Shown: positions 7,206-19,418, numbered from the stretch's first letter. The stretch: DNA of 64,000 nucleotides from Micromonosporaceae bacterium (GCA_009377645.1 WHTQ01000010.1:24276-88275); one strand, 5' to 3'. The notes: generated by a model not told the origin, from the sequence alone. A program made the numbers and translations.

Positions 7206-8474
7206 GTGCCGGAGCGCGATGCGGACGTCATCGTCGTCGGCGCCGGGCCGGGCGGCAGCACCGCCGCCTACCACCTGGCCCGCCACGGGGCTCGGGTGCT
7301 GGTGCTGGAGAAGTCCCAGTTCCCGCGCGAGAAGGTGTGCGGCGACGGGCTGACTCCGCGGGCGGTGGCCGCGCTGGTCCGGATGGGGGTCGACATCGAC
7401 GCCCCTGGCTGGCTGCGGAACCACGGACTGCGGATCATCGGCGGCGGGGTCCGGCTGGAGCTGGCCTGGCCGGAGCTGTCCAGCTTTCCCGGGTTCGGGC
7501 TGACCCGGACCCGGCACGACTTCGACCACATCCTGGCCCAGCGGGCGGTCGCGGCCGGCGCCGACCTCCGGACTGGCCACCAGGTAAGCGGGCCGGTCCA
7601 GGATGGTGCGGGGCGGGTGGTCGGGGTGAGCGCCACCACCGAGGACGGTGGCCCGGCGCGGCGGTTCCACGCCCCGGTCACGATCGCGGCCGACGGGGTC
7701 TCCGGCCGGCTGCCGCTGGCGCTGGGCCTGACCAAACGCGACGACCGGCCGATCGGGGTGGCGGTCCGGCGCTATTACCGCAGCCCGGTCCGGCACGCCG
7801 ACGACTACCTGGAGTCCTGGCTGGAGCTGCGTAGCGGGAAGGGCAGTGACCGGCTGCTGCCCGGCTACGGGTGGATCTTCGGGATGGGGGACGGCCGGGT
7901 CAACGTCGGCCTGGGCGCGCTGAACTCGTCGGTGGCGTTCGGCAAGACCAACTACCGCAAGCTGCTGACCGACTGGCTCGGCGGCACCCCGCCGGACTGG
8001 GGGCTCTCCGACGAGGCGAACGCGGACGGGCCGATCAAGGGCGCGGCGCTGCCGATGGGCTTCAACCGGGTGCCCCACTACACCCGGGGGGTCATGCTGG
8101 TCGGCGACACGGGCGGTATGGTCAACCCCTTCAACGGCGAAGGCATCGCGTACGCGATGGAGTCCGGCGAGCTGGCTGCGGAGGTGGCCGCGCAGGCGCT
8201 GGCCCGGCCGACCGCGGCCGGTGCCGAGCGGGCGCTGCAGCACTACCCGCAGCTGCTGCGGATGCGGTACGGCGGCTACTTCCGGCTCGGTGCGTTGTTC
8301 GTGAAGCTGATCGGGTACCCATCGGTGATGCGGTTCGGCACCAGGCACGGGCTGCCGCACCCGGCGCTGATGCGGTTCTCGCTCAAGCTGATGGCGAACC
8401 TCACCGACCCGCGGGGTGGGGATGCGACGGATCGGGTAATCAACGGGTTGGCCCGGGTGACCCCGGCGGTCTGA
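7206..8474 (+). CDS. Geranylgeranyl reductase family flavoprotein (menaquinone reductase-like)
   Basis: This FAD-dependent oxidoreductase has about 422 residues. It carries an N-terminal Rossmann motif VGAGPGGSTAAYHLA with LEKSQFPREKVCGDGL, and the second FAD motif VMLVGDTGGMVNPFNGEGI. The family includes MenJ, which saturates one isoprene unit of the menaquinone tail. Position directly ahead of nuoA (23 nt to nuoA) and next to menG supports that role. The start is uncertain among GTG 7197, 7203 and 7206; GGGAGG at 7192-7197 favours 7206. The Rex-type site just upstream suggests redox control together with nuo. Other isoprenoid lipid substrates cannot be excluded. Confidence 0.85.
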   Translation: MPERDADVIVVGAGPGGSTAAYHLARHGARVLVLEKSQFPREKVCGDGLTPRAVAALVRMGVDIDAPGWLRNHGLRIIGGGVRLELAWPELSSFPGFGLTRTRHDFDHILAQRAVAAGADLRTGHQVSGPVQDGAGRVVGVSATTEDGGPARRFHAPVTIAADGVSGRLPLALGLTKRDDRPIGVAVRRYYRSPVRHADDYLESWLELRSGKGSDRLLPGYGWIFGMGDGRVNVGLGALNSSVAFGKTNYRKLLTDWLGGTPPDWGLSDEANADGPIKGAALPMGFNRVPHYTRGVMLVGDTGGMVNPFNGEGIAYAMESGELAAEVAAQALARPTAAGAERALQHYPQLLRMRYGGYFRLGALFVKLIGYPSVMRFGTRHGLPHPALMRFSLKLMANLTDPRGGDATDRVINGLARVTPAV

Positions 8475-8497
8475 CCAGAGGACATGAGGACGTAGGG

Positions 8498-8863
8498 ATG
8501 GAGCTCTCGGCGTACGTACCGATCATCGGGCTGTTTGGCCTGGCGGTCGGGTTCGCGGTCGTGTCCCTGGTGGCGGCGCGGATCGCCGGCCCGCGCCGGG
8601 CCAACCGGGCCAAGCTGGAACCGTACGAGTGCGGGATCGAGCCCACCCCGCAGCCGGTCGGTGGCGGGCGGGTCCCGGTGAGGTTCTACCTGACCGCGAT
8701 GATGTTCATCATCTTCGACATCGAGGTGGTTTTCCTGATCCCGTGGGCGGTGGCGTTCGACCAGCTGGCGCTCGGCGGCTTCCTGGCGGTGACGCTGTTC
8801 ATCGTGGCAGTGACCATCGCGTACGTGTACGAGTGGCGCCGCGGCGGCTTGGAGTGGGACTGA
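8498..8863 (+). CDS. nuoA: NADH-quinone oxidoreductase subunit A
   Basis: This small membrane subunit of complex I (121 residues) has three transmembrane segments: [37 protein letters not shown] and [19 protein letters not shown]. The loop motif [11 protein letters not shown] and FDIEVVFL are diagnostic. The ATG at 8498 is preceded by weak purines (AGGACGTAGGG). It begins the run of 14 nuo genes in standard order A-N and ends one base before the nuoB ATG. Confidence 0.96.
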   Translation: MELSAYVPIIGLFGLAVGFAVVSLVAARIAGPRRANRAKLEPYECGIEPTPQPVGGGRVPVRFYLTAMMFIIFDIEVVFLIPWAVAFDQLALGGFLAVTLFIVAVTIAYVYEWRRGGLEWD

Positions 8864-8864
8864 C

Positions 8865-9557
8865 ATGGGCATCGAAGAGAAGCTCCCCAACGGCATCCTG
8901 CTGACCAGTGTGGAGAAGCTCGTCAACTGGTCCCGCAAGAGCAGCGTGTGGCCGGCCACGTTCGGGCTGGCCTGCTGCGCGATCGAGATGATGGTGACGG
9001 TGGCGCCCCGGTTCGACATGGCCCGGTTCGGGATGGAGGTGTTCCGGGCCAGCCCGCGGCAGGCCGACCTGATGATCGTGGCCGGTCGGGTGTCCCAGAA
9101 GATGGCGCCGGTGCTGCGCCAGATCTACGACCAGATGGCCGAGCCGAAGTGGGTGCTGTCGATGGGGGTCTGCGCCAGCTCGGGCGGCATGTTCAACAAC
9201 TACGCGATCGTGCAGGGGGTGGACCACATCGTGCCGGTCGACATGTACCTGCCCGGCTGCCCACCCCGCCCGGAGATGCTGCTCGACTCGATCCTACGGC
9301 TGCACGAGAAGATCCAGCACGAGCCGCTCGGCCCGCGGCGGCGGGCGCAGCAGGAGGCGGACCGGGCGGCCGGGCGCGGGCCGGCCGTGCTGCCGGGGAA
9401 GACCCCGTCCAGCTGGCGGTTCGACAAGCGCCGCCGGGAGCAGTGGGCGCAGGCGGTGGCCGAGGGCCGCCAGGAACAGCTGCGGATCGCCGACTGGATG
9501 GAGCGGCGCAGGCAGCAGGCGGAGCAGGCGGACTCGACGGGAGGTGCCCGGCGGTGA
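8865..9557 (+). CDS. nuoB: NADH-quinone oxidoreductase subunit B
   Basis: This peripheral-arm subunit holds the N2 iron-sulfur cluster near the quinone site. Ligands are visible in [11 protein letters not shown] (paired Cys), [12 protein letters not shown] and [10 protein letters not shown]. The core ends near residue 160, and about 70 extra charged C-terminal residues follow ([15 protein letters not shown] onward). This kind of tail is seen in actinobacterial NuoB and is not needed for cluster binding. Its stop overlaps the nuoC GTG (GTGA). Confidence 0.96.
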   Translation: MGIEEKLPNGILLTSVEKLVNWSRKSSVWPATFGLACCAIEMMVTVAPRFDMARFGMEVFRASPRQADLMIVAGRVSQKMAPVLRQIYDQMAEPKWVLSMGVCASSGGMFNNYAIVQGVDHIVPVDMYLPGCPPRPEMLLDSILRLHEKIQHEPLGPRRRAQQEADRAAGRGPAVLPGKTPSSWRFDKRRREQWAQAVAEGRQEQLRIADWMERRRQQAEQADSTGGARR

Positions 9558-10312
9558 CCACACCGGAGCAGCGGCGTGACCCGGCGGTGCCGGAGCCCGG
9601 CCCGCCAGCGCCGGGCAGCGCCACCGGCGGCGCCCCGGCCGAGCTGCCTCCGGCCGAGCTGCCGCCGGCCAGCCGGTCCGGGCGGGGCATGTTCGGGGTC
9701 TCCGGATCCGGGGACACCTCCGGCTTCGGAGGGCTGCAGCGCCGCCGGGTGGTGCCGCAGCCCACCACCCGCCCGTACGGTGGCTGGTTCGACGAGGCGT
9801 GCGACGCGCTGGCCGAGGCGTACCCGCAGTTCCCGGACGCGATCGAGGCGGTGGTGGTGGACCGGGGCGAGCTGACCCTGCACATCCGGCCGGAGCGGAT
9901 CGCCGAGGTGTGCCAGGTGATGCGGGACGACCCGGCGCTGCGGTTCGAGCTGTGCAGCAGCGTGTCCGGTGTGGACTACCTGGATGCCGCTGAGGGACGG
10001 CGGCTGCACTCGGTCTACCAGCTGACCTCGATGACCTACCGGCGGGTGATCCGGCTGGAGGCGGCGGTCACCGCCGAGGACCCGCACCTGCCCAGCGTCA
10101 CCTCGGTCTACCCGACCGCGGACTGGCAGGAACGGGAGGCCTACGACATGTTCGGGATCGTCTTCGACGGGCACCCGGGGCTGACCCGGATCCTGATGCC
10201 GGATGACTGGGAGGGCCACCCGCAGCGCAAGGACTATCCGCTCGGTGGCGTGCCGGTCGAGTACAAGGGAGCGGAGATCCCGCCGCCGGACCGGAGGAGG
10301 TCCTACCAGTGA
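9554..10312 (+). CDS. nuoC: NADH-quinone oxidoreductase subunit C
   Basis: The 252-residue peripheral subunit starts at a GTG overlapping the nuoB stop. The first 70 or so residues are a Pro/Ala-rich extension ([12 protein letters not shown]) before the conserved 30-kDa subunit fold. The signature [17 protein letters not shown] and the end [18 protein letters not shown] are present. It is followed by a 64-nt gap to nuoD that contains a dispersed repeat copy (10317-10359), the only sizeable break in the first half of the operon. Confidence 0.95.
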   Translation: MTTPEQRRDPAVPEPGPPAPGSATGGAPAELPPAELPPASRSGRGMFGVSGSGDTSGFGGLQRRRVVPQPTTRPYGGWFDEACDALAEAYPQFPDAIEAVVVDRGELTLHIRPERIAEVCQVMRDDPALRFELCSSVSGVDYLDAAEGRRLHSVYQLTSMTYRRVIRLEAAVTAEDPHLPSVTSVYPTADWQEREAYDMFGIVFDGHPGLTRILMPDDWEGHPQRKDYPLGGVPVEYKGAEIPPPDRRRSYQ

Positions 10313-10316
10313 GGCC

Positions 10317-10359
10317 GCCAGCGAGGTGGAGCGCAGCGGAGCCGAGCGGTCAAGCGGCC
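10317..10359. repeat. Dispersed about 40-bp repeat, copy 1 (nuoC-nuoD gap)
   Basis: This segment is closely similar to 17573-17613 at the nuoH 3' end. Shared blocks are GCCAGCG, GCAGCGGAGCC or GAAGCGGAGCC, and GCGGTCAAGCGGCC. It fills most of the gap between nuoC and nuoD without a reading frame of its own. It looks like a small mobile or recombinogenic intergenic repeat. Confidence 0.6.
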
Positions 10360-10376
10360 GAACGGAGGTTGCAGCA

Positions 10377-11696
10377 GTGACCAGTTACGCGCCGGTGCAC
10401 GAGACGCCGGAAGGGAAGGTCTTCACGGTCACTGGCGGGGACTGGGACCAGGTGCTGGGAGACCGGGACCCGATCCACGACGAGAAGATCATCGTCAACA
10501 TGGGACCGCAGCACCCGTCCACCCACGGCGTGCTCCGGCTGGTGCTGGAGCTGGAGGGGGAGACCGTCACCGACGCCCGGCTGGTGATCGGCTACCTGCA
10601 CACCGGGATCGAGAAGAACCTGGAGTTCCGGAACTGGACCCAGGGGGTCACGTTCGTCACCCGGGCCGACTACCTGGCGCCGATCTTCAACGAGACCGGC
10701 TACTGCCTGGCGGTCGAGAAGCTGCTCGGGATCACCGAGGCGATCCCGCCGCGGGCGACCGTGATCCGGGTGCTGATGATGGAGCTGAACCGGATCGCCT
10801 CGCACCTGGTGTGGCTGGCCACCACCGGGATGGAGCTGGGCGCGGTGTCGATCGCGACCTATGCGTTCCGGGAGCGGGAGAAGATCCTGGACATCTTCGA
10901 GCTGGCCTCCGGGCTGCGGATGAACATGGCCTACATCCGGCCCGGCGGGCTGGCCCAGGACCTGCCGGACACCGCCGTCGGCGCGATCCGGGAGCTGCTG
11001 GTCTACCTGCCGAAGCGGGTGGCCGAGTATCAGGCGATGCTGTCCGGCAACCCGATCTGGCGGGCCCGCACGATCGGCGTCGCCGAGCTGGACGTGACCG
11101 GCTGCCTGGCGCTCGGAGTGACCGGGCCGGTGCTGCGCAGCGCCGGGCTGGCCTGGGACCTGCGCAAGACCATGCCCTACTGCGGCTACGAGAGCTACGA
11201 GTTCGACGTGGTGACCCGGGAGACCGGCGACGCGTACGCCCGCTACGAGATCCGGCTGGACGAGATCGGGGAGTCCCTCAAGATCATCGAGCAGTGCCTG
11301 GACCGGCTGCCGTCCGGCCCGGTGATGGTCGCCGACAAGAAGATCGCCTGGCCGGCGCAGCTGGCCACCGGCACCGACGGGCTGGGCAACTCGCTGGCCC
11401 ACGTCGCGAAGATCATGGGCCAGTCGATGGAGGCGCTGATCCACCACTTCAAGCTGGTGACCGAGGGCTTCCGGGTGCCGCCCGGCCAGGTGTACGTACC
11501 GATCGAAAGCCCGCGCGGGGAGCTGGGGGTGCACGCGGTCTCGGACGGCGGCACCCGGCCCTACCGGGTGCACTTCCGGGAGCCCAGCTTCGTGAACCTG
11601 CAGTCGCTCCCGGCGCTGGCCGAGGGTGGCATGATCGCCGACGTGATCGTCGGCGGTGCGTCGTTGGACCCGGTGATGGGAGGCTGCGACCGGTGA
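10377..11696 (+). CDS. nuoD: NADH-quinone oxidoreductase subunit D
   Basis: This 49-kDa-type subunit (439 residues) forms the quinone-binding cavity with NuoB and NuoH. Motifs are [17 protein letters not shown], the quinone-site region [18 protein letters not shown], and the terminal [12 protein letters not shown] 10377 is set by GGAGG at 10364-10368. The stop overlaps the nuoE GTG. An upstream in-frame extension through the repeat is not credible as protein. Confidence 0.96.
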   Translation: MTSYAPVHETPEGKVFTVTGGDWDQVLGDRDPIHDEKIIVNMGPQHPSTHGVLRLVLELEGETVTDARLVIGYLHTGIEKNLEFRNWTQGVTFVTRADYLAPIFNETGYCLAVEKLLGITEAIPPRATVIRVLMMELNRIASHLVWLATTGMELGAVSIATYAFREREKILDIFELASGLRMNMAYIRPGGLAQDLPDTAVGAIRELLVYLPKRVAEYQAMLSGNPIWRARTIGVAELDVTGCLALGVTGPVLRSAGLAWDLRKTMPYCGYESYEFDVVTRETGDAYARYEIRLDEIGESLKIIEQCLDRLPSGPVMVADKKIAWPAQLATGTDGLGNSLAHVAKIMGQSMEALIHHFKLVTEGFRVPPGQVYVPIESPRGELGVHAVSDGGTRPYRVHFREPSFVNLQSLPALAEGGMIADVIVGGASLDPVMGGCDR

Positions 11697-12423
11697 GCGT
11701 GAGTCAGGGCGAGTTGAGCAAACAGACGAGCATAGAGTTCAGCGAGCAGACCCGGGACCGGGCGCGGGAGATCATCGCCCGCTATCCGGCCGGCCGGGAG
11801 CGCTCGGCGCTGCTGCCGCTGCTGCACCTGGTGCAGGCCGAGTACGGTCACGTCTCGCCGGCCGGGATCGAGTTCTGTGCCGAGCTGCTCGGGCTGACCC
11901 GGGCACAGGTGGCCGGGGTGGCGAGCTTCTACACCATGTTCAAGCGCCGGCCGGCCGGCGACTGGCTGGTCAGCGTGTGCACCAACACGATGTGCGGGGT
12001 GCTGGGCGGGGACCGGACCTTCGAGACCCTGCGCGAGCACCTGGGGGTCGGGCACGATGAGACCACCCCGGACGGCACGATCACGCTGGAGCACGCCGAG
12101 TGCCTGGCGGCCTGCGACTACGCCCCGGTGCTGACGGTCAACTACGAGTTCTTCGACCGGGTGCAGGCCGAGCAGGCGGTGGAGATCGTGGACCAGCTGC
12201 AGGAAGGGAAGCGGCCGGTGCCGGACCGCGGTGCCCGGCTCTGCCCGCTGCCGGAGCTGTCGCTGCAGCTGGCCGGCTTCGCCGACCCGCGGCCGGAGGG
12301 GATCGCCGACGGGCCGGCCGGCGAGCCGACGCTGGCCGGGGCGCGACTGGCGCAGCGGCACGGGATCGCGGTGGCCGGCTTCGACCCGGAGACCCCGATC
12401 AAGCCAAAGGAGGAGGACAGCCG

Positions 12424-12427
<4 letters not shown>
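11693..12427 (+). CDS. nuoE: NADH-quinone oxidoreductase subunit E
   Basis: This 24-kDa-type [2Fe-2S] subunit of the NADH dehydrogenase module has 244 residues. Cluster ligands are visible in CTNTMC (Cx4C) and [13 protein letters not shown]. It has the family start [24 protein letters not shown] helix and [10 protein letters not shown]. About 70 C-terminal residues ([16 protein letters not shown] onward) extend beyond the usual core, as in other actinobacteria. Both ends overlap their neighbours by 4 nt, indicating translational coupling. Confidence 0.95.
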
Positions 12428-13763
<1,336 letters not shown>

Positions 13764-13767
<4 letters not shown>

Positions 13768-16262
13768 CTGCGCTGGACACCCCGACCGACGAAGTCACGC
13801 TGACCATCGACGGGGTGGAGGTGACCGCCCCGAAGGGCGCCCTGATCATCCGGGTGGCCGAGAAGCTGGGGATCGAGATCCCGCGGTTCTGCGACCACCC
13901 GCTGCTGGCGCCGGTCGGCGCCTGCCGGCAGTGCCTGGTCGACGTCGAGGGTCAGCGCAAGCCGATCACCTCCTGCACCACCCCGATCGCGGACGGGATG
14001 GTGGTCCGGACCCACCTCACCTCCGAGGTGGCCCGGAAGGCCCAGCAGGGGATCATGGAGTTCCTCCTGATCAACCACCCACTGGACTGCCCGGTCTGTG
14101 ACAAGGGCGGGGAGTGCCCGCTGCAGAACCAGGCGATGTCCACCGGCGCGGCGGAGAGCCGGTTCCAGGACGTGAAGCGGACCTACCCGAAGCCGATCAA
14201 CCTGTCCACGCAGGTGCTGCTGGACCGGGAGCGGTGCGTGCAGTGCGCCCGCTGCACCCGGTTCTCCGAGGAGATCGCCGGGGACCCGTTCATCGAGCTG
14301 ATGGACCGGACCTCCGACGAGCAGGTCAACGTCTACCGGGAGGAGATGTTCGGGGGCGAGCCCGGGCCGGCCGGCAGCCACAGCGACCTCGGCTCCGAAC
14401 CGCTGCGCTCCTATTTCTCCGGCAACACCATCCAGATCTGCCCGGTCGGGGCGCTGACCAGCGCCCAGTACCGGTTCCGGTCGCGACCGTTCGACCTGGT
14501 GTCGACCCCGAGCGTGTGCGAGCACTGCGCGGCCGGTTGCGCTCAGCGCACCGACCACCGGCGGGGCAAGGTGATGCGGCGGCTGGCCGGCGACGACCCG
14601 GCGGTGAACGAGGAGTGGGACTGCGACAAGGGCCGGTTCGGCTTCCGGTACGTCACCGCGTTCGACCGGATCACCGAGCCGATGGTGCGGGACCCGCAGA
14701 CCGGAGCGCTGCGGGCGGCGGCCTGGAGCGAGGCGCTGGCGGTCGCCGCCGAAGGGCTGCGCCGGGCCCGGGACTCCTCCGGTGGGGTCGGGGTGCTGAC
14801 CGGCGGCCGGCTGACCGTCGAGGACGCGTACGCGTACAGCAAGTTCGCCCGGATCGCACTACGCACCAACGACGTCGACTTCCGCGCCCGGCCGCTGTCT
14901 ACTGAGGAGGCCGACTTCCTGGCCGCCGCGGTGGCGGGCCGGCAGGGCCCCACCTACGCGGAGGTGGAGCAGGCGAGCGCGGTGGTGCTGGCCGGGCTGG
15001 AGCCGGAGGAGGAGTGCCCGATCCTGTTCCTGCGGATGCGCAAGGCGTACCGCAAGCGCGCCTTGGCCGTGCACGCGCTCGCGCCGTTCCGGACCACCGG
15101 GTACGAGAAGCTGGGCGCGACGGTGCTGCCGTGCGCCCCTGGTTCCGAGGCCACGCTGCTGGCCGGCGACGCGTCGCTCGCCGCCGCGCTGTCCCAGCCG
15201 GGCGCGGTGCTGGTGGTCGGGGAGCGGCTGGGCGGGGCGCCGGGCGGGCTGTCGGCGGCGGTGGCGCTGGCCGAGCGGACCGGTGCCCGGCTGGCTTGGG
15301 TGCCGCGGCGGGCCGGCGAGCGGGGCGCGCTGGAGGCCGGCTGCCTGCCGCACCTGCTGCCGGGTGGCCGGCCGGTAACCGAGCCGCGCGCCCGGGCCGA
15401 GCTGGCCGGCGCGTGGGGGCTGGAAGCCGGGGTGCTGGACAGCCGGCCCGGCCGGGACACCGGCGCGATCCTGGCCGCGGCCACCGCCGGTGACCTCGGT
15501 GCGCTGGTGGTCGCCGGGGTGGACCCGGCGGACCTGTCCGACGCCCGGGCGGCCGAGCAGGCGCTCGACGCGGTGCCGTTCCTGGTCTCGCTGGAGCTGC
15601 GGAACTCGGCGGTGGCCCGGCGCGCCGACGTGGTGCTGCCGGTGGCGCCGACGGTGGAGAAGGCCGGCTCGTTCCTGACCTGGGAGGGTCGGCTGCGCCC
15701 GTTCGAGGCGGTGCTGGCCACCGGGGCGATGACCGACGCCCGGATCCTGGACGCGCTGGCCAGCCAGCTCGGGGTGCAGCTGAACACCCGGGACGTGCCG
15801 GCGGTCCGGGCCGAGCTGGCGGCGCTGCCGGCCACCGACTCGCCCCGCCACCCGCCGCCGCAGGTCGCCCCGGCGCCGCCGCCGGTGCCGGCGGACGGGC
15901 AGGCGGTGCTGGCGACCTGGCACCAGCTGGTCGACCTGGGCACGCTGCAGGACGGGGACGACGAGCTGGCCGGCACCGCCCGGCCGAGCGTGGTGCGGCT
16001 GGGCAAGGAGCTGGCGACCCGGCTCGGGGTCGGCGACGGCGACCCGGTGACGGTCGGCACCGGGACCGGGGCGCTCACGCTGCCGGTGGAGGTGGTCGAC
16101 ATGGTCGACGCGGTGGTCTGGCTGCCGACCAACTCCCCCGGCGCGACCGTCCGGCGCAGCCTCGGCGCCGCGGCCGGCGCGCTGGTGTCGGTGTCCGTGT
16201 CGGTGTCCGTGCCGGTGTCCGCGTCGGTGTTCGTGTCGGTGTCCCCAGGAGGCTCCCGGTGA
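13764..16262 (+). CDS. nuoG: NADH-quinone oxidoreductase subunit G
   Basis: The 832-residue iron-sulfur subunit has an N-terminal 2Fe-2S ferredoxin domain ([25 protein letters not shown]), the His-Cys cluster motif [17 protein letters not shown], and 4Fe-4S motifs [16 protein letters not shown] and ICPVGALTS. The N7-type ligands VCEHCAAGC are also present. A molybdopterin-oxidoreductase-like domain without cofactor follows. Near the C-terminus, after [19 protein letters not shown], the protein ends in a 20-residue Val/Ser run encoded by tandem hexamers (16185-16244), an unusual tail for this subunit. It overlaps nuoF and nuoH by a few bases. Confidence 0.96.
16185..16244 (+). repeat. Tandem GTGTCG/GTGTCC hexamer repeat at the nuoG 3' end
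   Basis: Ten consecutive imperfect GTG-TCN hexamers lie in frame as codons 808-827 of nuoG and encode alternating Val and Ser with a few Pro, Ala and Phe changes. The array sits just upstream of the nuoH ribosome site AGGAGG (16247-16252). It is a likely slippage tract. Confidence 0.9.
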
Positions 16263-17665
16263 TGCTCTCGCAGGCCCCCACGCTGGCCGACTTCGGCCAC
16301 GACACCTGGTGGGTGATCATCATCAAGGTGCTGGCCGCGTTCGTGTTCGGCGTGGTCATGACCCTGCTCGGGGTGTGGTTCGAGCGGCGGATGATCGGCT
16401 GGATGCAGGTGCGCCCGGGTCCGAACCGGGCTGGCCCGTTCGGGCTGCTGCAGACCCTGGCCGACGGGCTCAAGATGGCGTTCAAGGAGGATCTCCGGCC
16501 GCGCGGTTCGGACCGGCTGGTGTTCCTGATCGCGCCGTGCATCTCGGCGGTCTGTGCGCTCACCGCGCTGGCGGTGATCCCGTTCGGCCCGATCGTTTCG
16601 ATCTTCGGGGAGCGGACCCCGCTGCAGGTGACCGACGTGCCGGTGGCGGTGCTGGTGCTGCTGGCGGTGTCCGCGCTGTCGGTCTACGGGGTGGTGCTCG
16701 GCGGCTGGGCCTCCGGCTCCCCGTACCCGCTGCTGGGCGGGCTGCGCGCCTCCGCGCAGATGATCTCGTACGAGGTCACGATGGGGCTGGCGGTGGTCAC
16801 GGTGTTCATGCTGGCCGGCTCCATGAGCACCTCGGAGATCGTGGCCGCCCAGGCCAGCAACCCGGAGCTGTCGATCGGCGGCGCCACCCTGGCCGTCCCG
16901 GGCTGGTACGTCCTGCTGCTGCTGCCCACCTTCGTGATCTTCGCGATCTCGGCGGTGGGGGAGACCAACCGGCTCCCGTTCGACCTGCCGGAGGCGGAGT
17001 CGGAGCTGGTGGCCGGGTTCATGACCGAGTACTCGTCGCTGAAGTTCGCGCTGTTCATGCTCTCCGAGTACATCCACATGGTGGTTGCCTCGGCGGTGAT
17101 CACGACCCTGTTCCTGGCCGGCTGGCGGGCGCCGTGGCCGGTGTCGGTGTGGGACGGCGCCAACCAGGGCTGGTGGCCGCTGCTGTGGTTCATGGGCAAG
17201 GTGGTGCTGGTCATGTTCGTGTTCGTGTGGCTGCGGGCGACCCTGCCGCGGCTGCGCTACGACCAGTTCATGCGGCTGGGCTGGAAGGTGCTGATCCCGC
17301 TGGCGCTCGGCTGGGTGCTGGTGCTGGGCGGGACCCGGGTGGCGCAGGTGTCCGACCTGAGCCGGTCCGAGCAGCTGTGGCTGGGCGGGGCGGTCGCGGC
17401 GGTGCTGCTGCTGGCGGTGCTGTTCTGGCCGGCCCGCCGGCAGCCGAGTCGACCGAGCCCGGCCGAGCAGGTGGCCGCCCGCCCGCCGGGCAGCTTCCCG
17501 CTGCCGCCGCTGGACCTGCAGGTGCCGCCCAGCCCGCAGGCCCGCCGGGCGGTGGCCGCCAAGCGCACGGCCGCCAGCGGGCGTAGCGAAGCGGAGCCCG
17601 CGGTCAAGCGGCCTCTTGAAGGTAGGGCCGGTACCGATCCGGAAGGAGGCGAGCAGGATGGCTGA
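16259..17665 (+). CDS. nuoH: NADH-quinone oxidoreductase subunit H
   Basis: This membrane subunit (468 residues) couples quinone reduction to proton transfer. It has about eight transmembrane helices. Signatures are [31 protein letters not shown], and the acidic quinone-channel loop [20 protein letters not shown]. The start is GTG 16259 or ATG 16262; AGGAGG at 16247-16252 serves either. The hydrophobic core ends near residue 398. A hydrophilic tail follows, and its last 30 residues are encoded by a dispersed repeat copy, so the tail may be a recent addition. Confidence 0.96.
   Translation: MMLSQAPTLADFGHDTWWVIIIKVLAAFVFGVVMTLLGVWFERRMIGWMQVRPGPNRAGPFGLLQTLADGLKMAFKEDLRPRGSDRLVFLIAPCISAVCALTALAVIPFGPIVSIFGERTPLQVTDVPVAVLVLLAVSALSVYGVVLGGWASGSPYPLLGGLRASAQMISYEVTMGLAVVTVFMLAGSMSTSEIVAAQASNPELSIGGATLAVPGWYVLLLLPTFVIFAISAVGETNRLPFDLPEAESELVAGFMTEYSSLKFALFMLSEYIHMVVASAVITTLFLAGWRAPWPVSVWDGANQGWWPLLWFMGKVVLVMFVFVWLRATLPRLRYDQFMRLGWKVLIPLALGWVLVLGGTRVAQVSDLSRSEQLWLGGAVAAVLLLAVLFWPARRQPSRPSPAEQVAARPPGSFPLPPLDLQVPPSPQARRAVAAKRTAASGRSEAEPAVKRPLEGRAGTDPEGGEQDG
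17573..17613. repeat. Dispersed about 40-bp repeat, copy 2 (inside the nuoH 3' end)
   Basis: This copy resembles 10317-10359 and is read as part of NuoH, contributing residues near [14 protein letters not shown]. Its presence in coding sequence here and in non-coding sequence between nuoC and nuoD argues that it spreads as DNA and not for its protein product. Confidence 0.6.
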
Positions 17666-18251
17666 GCCGAAATCCGCTCCCAGCCGCTCAGGCTTGGTGG
17701 ACGCCGTGAAAGGGTTCGGGGTCACGTTCTCGCACCTGTTCCGCAAGCAGGTGACCATCGACTACCCGGACAAGCCGGAGCCGACCGGACCGCGCTACCA
17801 CGGCCGGCACATCCTGAACCGGCACCCGGACGGGCTGGAGAAGTGCATCGGCTGCGAGCTGTGCGCGTGGGCCTGCCCGGCCGACGCGATCTACGTGGAG
17901 GGCGCCGACAACACCGAGACCGCCCGCTACTCGCCAGGCGAGCGGTACGCGAGCGTCTACCAGATCAACTACGCCCGGTGCATCTTCTGCGGGCTGTGCC
18001 TGGAGGCGTGCCCGACCCGGTCGCTGACCATGAGCAACGAGTACGAGCTGGCCAGCGACGACCGGCGGGAGCTGATCTTCACCAAGGAGGAGCTGCTGGC
18101 GCCGCTGCTGCCGGGGATGGAGCAGCCGCCGCACCCGATGCGGCTGGGGGAGACCGAGCAGGACTACTACCTGGACGGCCTGTCCAACCCCGGCACCAGT
18201 GCCGGGGCCGAGCACGTCGAGACGTACCCGGGGTCGGGTGATGCCGCGTGA
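17658..18251 (+). CDS. nuoI: NADH-quinone oxidoreductase subunit I
   Basis: This peripheral subunit (197 residues) has two [4Fe-4S] clusters of ferredoxin type, with ligands in [16 protein letters not shown] and [16 protein letters not shown]. It passes electrons to NuoB. ATG 17658 is chosen because AAGGAGG (17643-17649) lies at good spacing; it overlaps the nuoH stop by 8 nt. The stop overlaps the nuoJ GTG. Confidence 0.96.
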   Translation: MAEPKSAPSRSGLVDAVKGFGVTFSHLFRKQVTIDYPDKPEPTGPRYHGRHILNRHPDGLEKCIGCELCAWACPADAIYVEGADNTETARYSPGERYASVYQINYARCIFCGLCLEACPTRSLTMSNEYELASDDRRELIFTKEELLAPLLPGMEQPPHPMRLGETEQDYYLDGLSNPGTSAGAEHVETYPGSGDAA

Positions 18252-19018
18252 GTGTCCTGCTCGCCCAGGGAGTCGAGGTCACCGCCGGCGAAGCCTGGAC
18301 CTTCTGGCTGCTCGCCCCGATCGCGGTGATCGGCGCGCTCGGCATGGTGCTTGCCCGCAACGCGGTGCACTCGGCGCTGTGGCTGGTGCTGACCATGCTC
18401 GCGCTGGGCGTGTTCTACGTGGTCCAGTCGGCACCGTTCCTCGGGCTGGTGCAGGTAGTGGTCTACACCGGCGCGATCATGATGCTGTTCCTGTTCGTGC
18501 TGATGCTGGTCGGACGGGACGCCGCGGACTCGTTGATCGAGACGCTGCGCGGCCAGCGGGCGGCCGCCGTACTGGTGGGGGGCGGCCTGGCCGCGCTGCT
18601 CGCCACCGGCACCTACCGGTGGCTGGAGGGCACTCCGGCGGCCGGCCTGGCCGAGGCCAACGCCGAGCACGGCGGCAACACCGAGGGCCTGGCGAACCTG
18701 TTGTTCTCCCGCTGGGTGCTCGGCTTCGAGCTGACCGGCGCGCTGCTGATCGTGGCCGCGCTCGGTGCCCTCATGCTCACCCACATCGTCCGCGAGCCCG
18801 GCGAGCGGCTGTCCCAGCCGGAGCAGATGCGGGCGCGGTTCGCCCCCGGCAACTACCCGGCCCCGAAGCCCGGCCCCGGTGTGTTCGCGACCTCGTCCTC
18901 GAACACCACCCCGGCCAAGCTGCCGGACGGCACCGCCTCCCCGCGCAGCATCTCGCCGATCCTGCCGATCCGGGAGCTGACTGCCGCCGAGGCCGCCGAC
19001 AAGGAGACCGAACGATGA
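18248..19018 (+). CDS. nuoJ: NADH-quinone oxidoreductase subunit J
   Basis: This membrane subunit (256 residues) has five helices: [66 protein letters not shown] and [20 protein letters not shown]. The conserved pi-bulge helix [14 protein letters not shown] is clear. After the last helix a 75-residue hydrophilic tail ends near EAADKETER. The nuoJ-nuoK junction is 82 nt, the longest gap in the operon, and holds a palindrome. Confidence 0.95.
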   Translation: MSVLLAQGVEVTAGEAWTFWLLAPIAVIGALGMVLARNAVHSALWLVLTMLALGVFYVVQSAPFLGLVQVVVYTGAIMMLFLFVLMLVGRDAADSLIETLRGQRAAAVLVGGGLAALLATGTYRWLEGTPAAGLAEANAEHGGNTEGLANLLFSRWVLGFELTGALLIVAALGALMLTHIVREPGERLSQPEQMRARFAPGNYPAPKPGPGVFATSSSNTTPAKLPDGTASPRSISPILPIRELTAAEAADKETER

Positions 19019-19034
19019 CCGCCGCCGTACGCGC

Positions 19035-19082
19035 GATCGCGCCGACTTTTTGCCGCCATGGCGACACAAACTCGGCGCGATC
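19035..19082. repeat. Palindromic element in the nuoJ-nuoK gap
   Basis: Perfect 11-nt arms GATCGCGCCGA (19035-19045) and TCGGCGCGATC (19072-19082) flank an inner, less perfect palindrome around GCCGCCATGGCGAC, with an AT-rich T5 on one side and ACAAA on the other. As RNA it would form a long hairpin inside the nuo transcript. It resembles REP-type intergenic elements. Confidence 0.65.
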
Positions 19083-19100
19083 TGGAGAGGCAGGCCGCTG

Positions 19101-19403
19101 ATGCCGGGGCCGGAGCACTACGTCGCCCTGTCCGCGCTGCTGTTCACGATCGGCGCGGTCGGCGTACTGGTGCGGCGCAACGCGATCGTGCTGTTCATGT
19201 GCATCGAGCTGATGCTGAACGCGGCCAACCTGGCGCTGGTCACCTTCGCCCGGCTGCACGGTGACCTGAACGGCCAGGTGATGGCGTTCTTCGTGATGGT
19301 GGTGGCGGCGGCCGAGGTGGTGGTCGGGCTGGCCATCATCATGCTGATCTTCCGGACCCGACGCTCGGCCAGCGTCGACGACTCCAACCTGCTCAAGTAC
19401 TAG
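19101..19403 (+). CDS. nuoK: NADH-quinone oxidoreductase subunit K
   Basis: This small antiporter-related membrane subunit (100 residues) has three helices. It carries the conserved glutamates in the second and third helices: [15 protein letters not shown] and [16 protein letters not shown] 19101 is used because GGAGAGG (19084-19090) is correctly placed. An in-frame start at 19050 would add residues from the palindrome and is rejected. A short overlapping frame (19015-19101) precedes it and probably results from the palindrome insertion. Confidence 0.95.
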   Translation: MPGPEHYVALSALLFTIGAVGVLVRRNAIVLFMCIELMLNAANLALVTFARLHGDLNGQVMAFFVMVVAAAEVVVGLAIIMLIFRTRRSASVDDSNLLKY

Positions 19404-19418
19404 GAGCCAGGACACAGA

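Noticed and set aside
14954..17758. 934-residue minus-strand frame across nuoG-nuoI
   Set aside because: Antisense shadow of conserved nuo genes; composition is Arg/His/Gln-rich with no family signature.
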